DNA of 12,707 bases from an uncultured Oscillochloris sp. (lineage in GTDB: Bacteria; Chloroflexota; Chloroflexia; Chloroflexales; Chloroflexaceae), in the NCBI GenBank assembly GCA_903877945.1, contig CAIRFY010000373.1, forward strand, positions 1 through 12,707, in the 5' to 3' direction. A model generated the notes under the pieces. It was not told the origin of the DNA. It saw only the letters and a program-made list of their open reading frames with translations, and did no database searches. Positions 1 through 5,616 of this stretch are shown here, piece after piece (positions within the stretch are counted from its first letter, which is position 1; the number at the start of each line of letters is the position of its first letter). The position numbers were made by a program, and so were the translations under genes.

Positions 1-2
1 AG

Positions 3-53
3 GCGGGCGACCAGCCGTAGGCTCCCGTGGCGCGACGTCAGTCGCCCGCTTTT
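3..53 (+). terminator. Candidate intrinsic terminator of an upstream gene
   Basis: A perfect 9-bp inverted repeat, GCGGGCGAC (3-11) and GTCGCCCGC (41-49), is followed directly by TTTT (50-53). The 29-nt loop holds a second small stem, AGCC (13-16) with GGCT (20-23). A GC-rich stem followed by a short T run fits a rho-independent terminator for a gene ending left of the window. The long loop and only four T residues keep confidence moderate. Confidence 0.45.
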
Positions 54-108
54 CGCCCCCCGCTGGGTGGCATCCCATGATAGTCGCAGAGATGTGGGTA
101 AAGATATG

Positions 109-161
109 CCGTGAGGGAGAGGGGCTGGGGGTGAGGGGGCACGGTGACTTTGCATCAGCCC
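109..161 (+). repeat. Solo right half of the palindromic repeat found at 8041-8204
   Basis: Bases 109-137 are identical to 8151-8179 (29 of 29). After a short variable stretch, GACTTTGCATCAGCCC (146-161) matches the right terminal inverted repeat at 8189-8204 with one change. The left half of the full element (a CCCTCAC-rich arm and the GTGCAAAGTC end) is not seen upstream, so this looks like a truncated or decayed copy. It lies about 20 bp upstream of the promoter at 181-209. Confidence 0.75.
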
Positions 162-180
162 TACGTGGTGTGTTTATGGT

Positions 181-200
181 TTGCGCAGACCGTAGCGCAA
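181..200. promoter_or_regulatory. Inverted repeat inside the promoter, possible operator
   Basis: TTGCGC (181-186) and GCGCAA (195-200) form a perfect 6-bp dyad with an 8-bp spacer. The dyad covers the -35 hexamer and most of the spacer up to the extended -10. A dimeric repressor binding here would block RNA polymerase. No regulator gene in the window can be matched to it, so the operator role is an inference. Confidence 0.35.
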
Positions 201-209
201 TGCTATAAT
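181..209 (+). promoter_or_regulatory. Sigma70-type promoter for the 49-aa ORF and 712-aa protein genes
   Basis: A -35-like TTGCGC (181-186) and a perfect -10 TATAAT (204-209) are separated by exactly 17 bp. The -10 is preceded by TGC, giving an extended -10 (TG at 201-202). Transcription would start near 215-217, leaving a leader of about 75 nt before the ATG at 292. This is the best promoter match in the window. Confidence 0.7.
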
Positions 210-291
210 TGGCCCGGTGTGCGCGTAGTTTGAATCAGGTAAGCGGGGAGATGACGAGTCTCTCTGCTTTATGCTGTTTAAGTGGGGTGGC

Positions 292-441
292 ATGGACGCG
301 AAAATGATTACCTTCGGCGAGACATCCCTCGATAAGCTTCTTCAGTGGCTCCGTTCTAGTGGCGAACCAAAAGATATTAAAGACGTGCTGCAGCAGTACC
401 TTCTGATCATCAGCAAGTCGGTGGCGGAGGAGAATGAATGA
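292..441 (+). CDS. Small 49-residue protein of unknown function, coupled to the next gene
   Basis: The frame reads ATG at 292 to TGA at 439-441 and encodes a 49-residue protein starting MDAKMITFGETSLDKLLQWL. It looks helical, with amphipathic stretches around residues 12-45 and an acidic end (AEENE). There is no signal peptide or membrane segment. Alternative in-frame starts are 271 (56 aa) and 304 (45 aa); 292 is preferred because the purine-rich GTGGGGTGG lies just upstream, although no start has a textbook ribosome-binding site. The stop overlaps the next start as ATGA (438-441), and its last codons carry the strong GGAGGAG that serves the next gene. That, and the promoter upstream, argue for a real translated ORF whose product may work with the 712-residue protein. 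I do not recognise the family. Confidence 0.6.
   Translation: MDAKMITFGETSLDKLLQWLRSSGEPKDIKDVLQQYLLIISKSVAEENE
426..432 (+). promoter_or_regulatory. Ribosome-binding site GGAGGAG for the 712-aa gene
   Basis: GGAGGAG lies 5 nt before the ATG at 438 and inside the 3' end of the small ORF. It decides for 438 rather than the out-of-frame ATG at 434, and implies translational coupling through the ATGA overlap. Confidence 0.7.
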
Positions 442-2576
442 CAGTCGCCTCTGAGTTTCAGGGCAGCGTGAGCGAGCAGGACTTGGCCGAAGAGATCTAT
501 CGTCTGATGACAACGCAGGGATCGTTCTTCGCCCTTGATGCGCCGATCACGCAGTCACTTGCCAACCTCGCTGATTTTCTCGCCAGCAAATATCAGCGCG
601 ACCGCGATGCGATCACCCGTGAGGTTGATGCGGCGCTGAGGGTAAACGACACCCTTTTCCTTCGTCAAGAGACGGAGAGCGGCGTGTTCTACGTCACCTC
701 GCGCCAGGGAACCTACGTTCCGCGATCAGATGCCGACACGCACTCGTTTCGCCAGCGTCTCCACGAGCCTGATCACCCGCTGCCGATTGATGATATTAGC
801 GTGGTTGTCTCGACCTCGCGCCCCGCGATTACCACCGTCGAGCCGGTGTTCATCTCGGATTACTGGCAGGTGCAGGCTGGTATGGCTCCGGTCGGCCCGG
901 TGACTGCGCCCGCTGATTTTGGACACGCCAGCACCGTTGACACCCTCCCTGTATCTGCCGGTGATGTTGCTGCTGCGCCGAAATTGGTGGAGGTTGTCTC
1001 CGCGCCGGTGGAGGTTGTCTCCGCGCCGGTGGAGGTTGTCTCCGCGCCGGTGGAGGTTGTCTCCGCGCCGGTGGAGGTCGCCCCCAAGCCCGTCGAGGTC
1101 GCCCCCAAGCCCGTGGAGGTCGCCCCCAAGCCCGTCGAGGTTATCTCCGCGCCGGTGGAGGTTATCTCCGCGCCGGTGGAGGTCGCCCCCAAGCCGGTGG
1201 AAGTCGCCCCCAAGCCGGTGGAGGTCGCCCCCAAGCCCGTGGAAGTCGCCCCCAAGCCCGTGGTCAACCGCCCCGAGCGCAACACGGTGATCAACCTGCC
1301 CGAGGGGTTGGCGATCGATCTGCGCCGGTCGGTGCCCGAGCTTCTGGCTGAGTACGGCGCGCAGCTTGAGAAGATCCTGGCCGACCGAATCGATGAGGAT
1401 CCCCTGCGCCGGATCGTGAGCTTCGGGCGAAGCTACTACCCCGAGGCCAGCGTGATCAACCTGGGTAAGAACGACCTGCGCAAGATCCGTGACTACATTC
1501 TGGAGCGCAACGAGCCGCTGCCCGATACCGAGATCATCGCGGATCTCTACTACCACAACCCGCGCCAGTCCGACTACGAGGGCTTCCGCTTCTCACTGAA
1601 CTACCGGCTGCACCGTGAGAAGGACTTTGAGTTTGTTGGCGTTGAGGGAGCCCGGCTTTGGTCAACCAAGGGCCTACCGGCGATTGGTGGCAAGCGGGTG
1701 AAGGCTGCCGAGATGGGCCAGATCACGTCGTACCTCGCCGAAGGCTACGACAACAGCCTGGAGATGCAGAGTGCTGCGGCGATCTCCGCGAACGGGTCGC
1801 TCAATCGTCTGCTCTCCTTCTTCGAGTGGGAGTATGGCGTGCTGCCCTTCGATGCCAGCATCGCAGCTCTTATCCCCACTCCAATGCTGCCCGACCAGCG
1901 CAGCGCGGTGCTGCGCTTCGAGTCGCCCCAGCACTACACCACCTATCTGGTGGAGGTGCGCTACCCGACCGGCAACCGTGGCGGCTGGCTCCAGGGTCTC
2001 GATGAGTTCTTCCGCGATCATCTGGTTCCCGGTGCCCTGATCACGATTGCCCGTGGGAATGAACCGAATCAGTTCACGATCAGCTATGAGGAGGCCGCCG
2101 CAACCAGCGACCGTCTGCTCACTTTTGACGAGAAGAAGAACAAGTTCGCCTTCGCGAACCTCACGTACTACTGCGCCGTCGATGTGGATCAGGTGCCGAG
2201 CCAGTTGCGCTACGGTCGCCTGAAGAATCTCAAGTCACTGCCCATGGGCGAGCGGCGCAAGTCTGAGCTTGTGCTTGAGCATGTTTTCGAGGTGATGGGC
2301 GAGCAGGCGGGTACACGGGCCGAGCCGCGCTATACGCTCGGGCTGGGCGACCTGTTGCTGTCGTACAACGTCTTGCGTCCGGGTTCGCGTAGCCTGCTGG
2401 AGAACCTGCTGGAGAACGGTGAGAACTTTAACGCCGATGAGCAGAACCCTGGCAAGTATATCTTTACCCCGGCACCACGCGAAGAGGGGAGCAGCGAGGA
2501 GGAGACGGTGGGCGAGGACGGGGAGATCCTGCCGACCCGCCGCCGCTTCGGGCGCTACGCTGACGACGACGAGTAG
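438..2576 (+). CDS. 712-aa protein: two winged-helix-like regions, heptad repeats, acidic tail
   Basis: Unrecognised protein, probably cytoplasmic, with no signal peptide or membrane segment. Residues 13-95 (starting DLAEEIYRLM, ending FYVTSRQGTYVP) look like a helix-rich unit with a final beta wing, resembling HARE-HTH or RpoE(delta)-type winged helices. Residues 184-274 are thirteen Val/Glu/Pro-rich heptapeptides, a likely extended, charged linker. Residues 343-409 again suggest a winged helix (LRKIRDYILERNEPLP, then FEFVGVEGARLWST). Residues about 430-680 form a further globular part I cannot assign. The last 30 residues are acidic and end ADDDE. Start 438 is set by GGAGGAG and the ATGA overlap with the small ORF. 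The gene is followed by a long hairpin. A DNA- or RNA-polymerase-associated role is a guess based on fold impression and the acidic tail, as in the delta subunit; structure prediction could overturn it. Confidence 0.85.
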   Translation: MTVASEFQGSVSEQDLAEEIYRLMTTQGSFFALDAPITQSLANLADFLASKYQRDRDAITREVDAALRVNDTLFLRQETESGVFYVTSRQGTYVPRSDADTHSFRQRLHEPDHPLPIDDISVVVSTSRPAITTVEPVFISDYWQVQAGMAPVGPVTAPADFGHASTVDTLPVSAGDVAAAPKLVEVVSAPVEVVSAPVEVVSAPVEVVSAPVEVAPKPVEVAPKPVEVAPKPVEVISAPVEVISAPVEVAPKPVEVAPKPVEVAPKPVEVAPKPVVNRPERNTVINLPEGLAIDLRRSVPELLAEYGAQLEKILADRIDEDPLRRIVSFGRSYYPEASVINLGKNDLRKIRDYILERNEPLPDTEIIADLYYHNPRQSDYEGFRFSLNYRLHREKDFEFVGVEGARLWSTKGLPAIGGKRVKAAEMGQITSYLAEGYDNSLEMQSAAAISANGSLNRLLSFFEWEYGVLPFDASIAALIPTPMLPDQRSAVLRFESPQHYTTYLVEVRYPTGNRGGWLQGLDEFFRDHLVPGALITIARGNEPNQFTISYEEAAATSDRLLTFDEKKNKFAFANLTYYCAVDVDQVPSQLRYGRLKNLKSLPMGERRKSELVLEHVFEVMGEQAGTRAEPRYTLGLGDLLLSYNVLRPGSRSLLENLLENGENFNADEQNPGKYIFTPAPREEGSSEEETVGEDGEILPTRRRFGRYADDDE
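987..1259 (+). repeat. Thirteen in-frame 21-bp tandem repeats
   Basis: Each unit encodes seven residues. The order is VEVVSAP four times, VEVAPKP three times, VEVISAP twice and VEVAPKP four times, residues 184-274 of the 712-aa protein. Units of one type are almost identical at DNA level (such as GTGGAGGTTGTCTCCGCGCC), with differences mainly of GTG/GTC or GAG/GAA type. This points to recent expansion by slippage or recombination and to probable length variation among strains. The repeats also create long open frames on both strands that are not genes. Confidence 0.95.
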
Positions 2577-2578
2577 AG

Positions 2579-2635
2579 AATCATGTGCCGATAGCTCGTA
2601 CCGACGTTGTTGGCACGAGCTATCGGCATATGATT
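2579..2635 (+). terminator. Long stem-loop after the 712-aa gene, probable terminator without T-tract
   Basis: GCCGATAGCTCGT (2587-2599) pairs perfectly with ACGAGCTATCGGC (2615-2627). The stem continues outward with AATCATGT (2579-2586) against ATATGATT (2628-2635), one mismatch, giving about 21 bp. It begins 2 nt after the stop codon. There is no T run on the plus strand, so it may be a weak or factor-aided terminator, or an mRNA-stabilising 3' hairpin. Confidence 0.55.
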
Positions 2636-2646
2636 GAGGTAAGAAG

Positions 2647-2710
2647 GTGAGGGGGCGGGCGTCGGCTTGGCGAGCAGTAAACGCGCCGGGTCAGTCGTCC
2701 GCCCCCTCGC
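2647..2710 (+). promoter_or_regulatory. Second stem-loop in the leader of the HEAT-repeat gene
   Basis: GAGGGGGCGG (2649-2658) pairs exactly with CCGCCCCCTC (2699-2708). With G-U pairs the RNA stem extends to about 15 bp (2647-2661 with 2696-2710). It ends 4 nt before the GAGGAAA ribosome-binding site, so it could affect translation of the downstream gene or help end transcription from upstream. No T run follows. Confidence 0.4.
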
Positions 2711-2713
2711 TGT

Positions 2714-2720
2714 GAGGAAA
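2714..2720 (+). promoter_or_regulatory. Ribosome-binding site GAGGAAA deciding the HEAT gene start
   Basis: GAGGAAA lies 12 nt before the ATG at 2733. No comparable site precedes the in-frame TTG at 2667, which moreover falls in the loop of the hairpin at 2647-2710. This favours the ATG start, though the spacing is a little long. Confidence 0.5.
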
Positions 2721-2732
2721 GAACCTACCCCC

Positions 2733-3635
2733 ATGCGTTTTGAAGATCAGGTTGCGCGCCTGGGCGACCTCGCTCAGCCGCTTTCGCACAACGAACTACG
2801 GGTTATCGCAAATCTCGAATCGGAGAGCCTGAAGATCTTCTGGCAGGCGTGGCGTCAGTTCCCTGGTGAGCGCCGAGTCGAGATTCTTCGTGACATTGAT
2901 GCGTTGGGCGAAGATAATGTCGATCTGGATTTCAGGCCAGTCTTCCGGGCCTGCCTGGGCGATGGCGACCCTGACGTGCGTGCGGCGGCGGTGGCAGGGC
3001 TCTGGGAGGATGAGTCCGAGCTGACGATGGATCGGCTGATCCGCCTGATCCGGGATGAATCGGGCAAGGTGCGCGCCGCCGCCGCCATCGCCCTGGCCAG
3101 CTTCGCCCAACGATCTGAACTGGGCGAACTGACGCCCGCCGCCACTCAGCGGGTGTACGGCGCGCTGCTGTCTACCGCCACTGACCCTGAGCAGCCGCTT
3201 GATGTGCGCCGTCGTGCGGTGGAGGGGCTGGGCTACTTCGCCAATTCGAAGGAAGCCCAGGCCGAGATTGGTCGGGCTTACGCTCATCCTGAACTAGTCA
3301 TGCGCGAGAGCGCGATCCTGGCGATGGGCCGCTCGATGCGCCCGACCTGGATTCCCTCTATCGAGCGCGAGCTGAAGAATGTCTCCCCCGCCATGCGCTA
3401 CGAGGCGGCCCGCGCTGTCGGCGAACTGGGAGAGGACGGGCGACCGCTCCTGGCGAGCCTGCTGCCGTTGGTGGACGATGAGGATGGCGAGATCTCGATG
3501 ACCGCGATCTGGTCGCTCGGCCAGGTGGGCGGCCCGAACGCCAAGCGCATACTCCAAAGCCTCGCCCGCTCGAAGGACGAGGCCCGTCGCACCGCCGCCA
3601 ATGCGGCCCTTGAGGAGTTGTCGATTGCGGAGTAG
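2733..3635 (+). CDS. HEAT-repeat protein (PBS lyase HEAT-like)
   Basis: A 300-residue alpha-solenoid protein. From about residue 66 to the end it is built of some seven helical-hairpin repeats of 30-35 residues. Typical signatures are DPDVRAAAVAGLWE (79-92), SGKVRAAAAIALASFA (110-125), LDVRRRAVEGLGYFA (156-170), VMRESAILAMGR (189-200), AMRYEAARAVGELGE (220-234), EISMTAIWSLGQVG (253-266) and EARRTAANAALEEL (283-296). The N-terminal 60 residues are helical but not clear repeats. Proteins of this type are scaffolds for protein-protein contacts; no catalytic residues are expected and the partner is unknown. The open frame extends upstream to a TTG at 2667, but ATG 2733 has the better ribosome-binding site. 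The gene sits between a hairpin-rich gap and the PIG-L gene 48 bp downstream, and may be read together with the latter. Confidence 0.9.
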   Translation: MRFEDQVARLGDLAQPLSHNELRVIANLESESLKIFWQAWRQFPGERRVEILRDIDALGEDNVDLDFRPVFRACLGDGDPDVRAAAVAGLWEDESELTMDRLIRLIRDESGKVRAAAAIALASFAQRSELGELTPAATQRVYGALLSTATDPEQPLDVRRRAVEGLGYFANSKEAQAEIGRAYAHPELVMRESAILAMGRSMRPTWIPSIERELKNVSPAMRYEAARAVGELGEDGRPLLASLLPLVDDEDGEISMTAIWSLGQVGGPNAKRILQSLARSKDEARRTAANAALEELSIAE

Positions 3636-3639
3636 GGGC

Positions 3640-3661
3640 GCAGCCGCCGCACGGCGACTGC
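3640..3661 (+). other. Small intergenic hairpin between HEAT and PIG-L genes
   Basis: GCAG (3640-3643) pairs with CTGC (3658-3661) and CGCC (3645-3648) with GGCG (3653-3656), around one mismatch and a 4-nt loop. There is no T run, so it is at best a weak attenuator or processing site. Confidence 0.25.
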
Positions 3662-3683
3662 TACACCCCAACGGGATAGGGAT

Positions 3684-4490
3684 ATGCCACATCACTATAC
3701 AAACCTGAATGATTTGGCCGCCACATACGATCATATCTACCTCTCGCCCCACCTCGACGATGCAGCGCTCTCGTGCGGCGGCAGCATCGCCCGTTTTGTG
3801 GCCAGCGGCCAGCCGGTGCTGGTGGTGACTATCTGTGCGGGCAGCCCGCCCGCCGAAAGCGCGTTCAGCCCTTTTGCCCAGCAGTTGCACCGCCAGTGGG
3901 ATCTCCCGCCCGCCGAGGCCGTCCGCCTACGCATCCAGGAAGATGTCGAAGCCCTGGAAATTCTCGGTGCTGACTGCTATCTGCTCGATCAGCTCGATGC
4001 GATCTACCGCATGTCCGATGCCTATGTGGATGACGCCACGCTCTTCGGCACGGTCGCCCCTGACGACCCACTGGCCGAGTCTCTGCGCGAGCGGATCTCC
4101 GCCCTCGCTGCACATTATCCGACGGCGATCTTCTATGCGCCCCTCGGTATCGGCCAGCATGTGGATCATCAGGTGGCCCACGATGTCGCCGCCGAGTTTG
4201 TGCGCCGTGGGCTGAGTATGGCCTTCTACGAGGACGTTCCGTATGCGACGGTGGCCGATGCCCTAGAGCGACGGCTGGCGCAGGTCGGCGGGGCCGAGAT
4301 CTTCTTGCCGAGCGTGACCGATATTGACGCGACCCTGGCCCGTAAGATCAGCGCGGTCGAGTCGTACCGCAGCCAGATCAGCACGCTCTTTGGCGACGGG
4401 GAGCGCATGGCTCGCAGTGTTACCGCCTACGCTGAAGGGCTGCGCCCCGAGTCGGGCCGCTATGGCGAGCGGATCTGGATGAAGCGATGA
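3684..4490 (+). CDS. PIG-L family N-acetylglucosaminyl-type deacetylase
   Basis: A 268-residue member of the PIG-L/LmbE zinc deacetylase family, which removes acetyl groups from N-acetylated sugars in glycolipids, thiols or glycans. The family signature is PHLDDAALSCGG with H23, D25 and D26, where the first His and second Asp bind zinc and the first Asp is the general base in family members such as MshB. The third metal ligand region is H159-V-D-H162, with H162 the expected ligand. Length is normal for the family. No signal peptide is seen, so a cytoplasmic location is likely. The start ATG 3684 follows GATAGGGAT, a weak ribosome-binding site. The stop overlaps the FemAB-type gene start as ATGA (4487-4490), so the two are translationally coupled. 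That context suggests work on a cell-wall or glycolipid precursor; the exact substrate cannot be read from the sequence. Confidence 0.92.
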   Translation: MPHHYTNLNDLAATYDHIYLSPHLDDAALSCGGSIARFVASGQPVLVVTICAGSPPAESAFSPFAQQLHRQWDLPPAEAVRLRIQEDVEALEILGADCYLLDQLDAIYRMSDAYVDDATLFGTVAPDDPLAESLRERISALAAHYPTAIFYAPLGIGQHVDHQVAHDVAAEFVRRGLSMAFYEDVPYATVADALERRLAQVGGAEIFLPSVTDIDATLARKISAVESYRSQISTLFGDGERMARSVTAYAEGLRPESGRYGERIWMKR

Positions 4491-5569
4491 CGATCCTGGC
4501 CCGCCCCGCTCAGGCCCGCGTGGGCGAACTGGCCCTGGTGGAGCCGGATGTTGCCGCGTGGGATGCGTTTGTGGACGCGCACCCGCAGGGCAGCCTGCTC
4601 CAGCACAGCGCCTGGGGTTGGCTCAAGGCCGCTGCCGGGTGGGGCGCACGTCGGCTGGCCGTCCTCGCCGCCGATGGGCGACTGCTCGCCGGTGCGCTGC
4701 TGCTCACCCGGCGGGAGTATGGCTTGGCCGTGGCCTATACTCCACGTGGCCCGCTGCTCTCAGCAGACCAGGCGGCCAACGACCTGCTGCTCGCCGGGCT
4801 GACGCGCCTGGCCCGCCGCCAGCGGGCGATCTTCGTGCGCCTGGAGCCGAACATCACGGAGGATCAGCCGCAGGCGGATCAGGTTCACACGTGGCTGCTG
4901 CTCCAGGAGATGCGGCCCGAGCGGACGATCCAGCCCCGTAGCAGCGTGCATGTGCCAATCGATAGGCCGAGCGCGGCGATCTTCGCCGCCTTCAGCAAGG
5001 GCCACCGCGCCGATATTCGCCGGGCTGAACGCGACGGCGTGCAGGTGCGCGTGGGCGATCAGTCCGACCTCGCGGCCTTCTACGCGATTATGCAGTCTAC
5101 CGGGGCGCGGGCGGGTTTCGGCATCCATAGCGCCGATTACTACCGGGCGGCCTGGCAGTTCTTCCAGCCGCGCAGTCGGCTGCTGCTGGCCGAGATTGAT
5201 GGCAACGCCGTGGCCGCTCATATGGTCTTCGCCGACGCCCACAGCGGTCGCTACCTCTACAGCGGTGCTAACGAGGCTGGCCTGAAGACGGGGGCGAACC
5301 ACCTGCTGGAGTGGCACGCTATCCAGTGGGCCGCCGACCTCGGCTGTGTGAGCTACGACCTCTGGGGCATTCCTGACGCCCTTGGCCAGGCGGTGGGCGG
5401 CGATGATGCCGAGCGGGCGGCGCTCGAACTGGTCGCCCAGGACGATCCGCTGATTGGTGTTTATCGCTTCAAGAAGGGCTTTGGCGGTCGGATTGTGCGC
5501 TACCTCCCCGCCTATGATCGCGTGCTGATCCCCGCGCTCTACGGCCTCGCCCGACGGCGAATTGGGTAG
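4487..5569 (+). CDS. FemAB/FemX-type peptidoglycan interpeptide bridge aminoacyltransferase
   Basis: A 360-residue protein of the FemABX family (double GNAT fold). Members use aminoacyl-tRNA to add an amino acid to the side-chain amine of residue 3 of the peptidoglycan stem peptide on lipid II. Recognisable marks are WDAFVDAHPQGSLLQHSAWG near the N-terminus, FSKGHRADIRRAER in the central part, YDLWGIP (290-296) and the C-terminal GVYRFKKGFGG (324-334). Length fits the family, although the inserted coiled-coil arm of staphylococcal FemA is absent. Its start overlaps the PIG-L stop by ATGA, and murE follows 47 bp later. This neighbour supports a role in the cross-bridge on a Lys- or Orn-containing stem peptide. 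Which amino acid is added cannot be told; other family members decorate unrelated polysaccharides, so exact chemistry is inference. Confidence 0.9.
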   Translation: MTILARPAQARVGELALVEPDVAAWDAFVDAHPQGSLLQHSAWGWLKAAAGWGARRLAVLAADGRLLAGALLLTRREYGLAVAYTPRGPLLSADQAANDLLLAGLTRLARRQRAIFVRLEPNITEDQPQADQVHTWLLLQEMRPERTIQPRSSVHVPIDRPSAAIFAAFSKGHRADIRRAERDGVQVRVGDQSDLAAFYAIMQSTGARAGFGIHSADYYRAAWQFFQPRSRLLLAEIDGNAVAAHMVFADAHSGRYLYSGANEAGLKTGANHLLEWHAIQWAADLGCVSYDLWGIPDALGQAVGGDDAERAALELVAQDDPLIGVYRFKKGFGGRIVRYLPAYDRVLIPALYGLARRRIG

Positions 5570-5591
5570 GGGATCGCTTTTGGGGTACAAT
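5562..5591 (+). promoter_or_regulatory. Candidate promoter for murE
   Basis: TTGGGT (5562-5567) and TACAAT (5586-5591) are 18 bp apart; the -35 overlaps the stop codon of the FemAB-type gene. A transcript would start near 5598, leaving a leader of only about 20 nt before ATG 5617 and no clear Shine-Dalgarno sequence. murE may therefore be expressed both from the upstream operon and by itself. Confidence 0.4.
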
Positions 5592-5616
5592 CAGGTTGTG
5601 ATGTTTTGTGTGACCT

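Noticed and set aside
235..513. Minus-strand 92-residue frame opposite the 49-aa ORF
   Set aside because: It overlaps the promoter-driven plus-strand ORFs, has no ribosome-binding site and an unstructured composition.
987..1259. CRISPR-like array of short direct repeats
   Set aside because: Units are 21 bp, contiguous and in frame with a coding sequence, with no unique spacers and no cas genes.
726..1556. Long minus-strand and alternative plus-strand frames over the heptad repeats
   Set aside because: They are low-complexity translations of the 21-bp repeats (HRRGDNLHRRGDN-like, STGLGAT-like, SPRRWRL-like) with no plausible start context; the plus-strand 712-aa frame explains the region.
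2667..2732. Upstream TTG start for the HEAT-repeat protein
   Set aside because: The extra 22 residues are translated from the leader hairpin, no ribosome-binding site precedes TTG, and GAGGAAA precedes ATG 2733.
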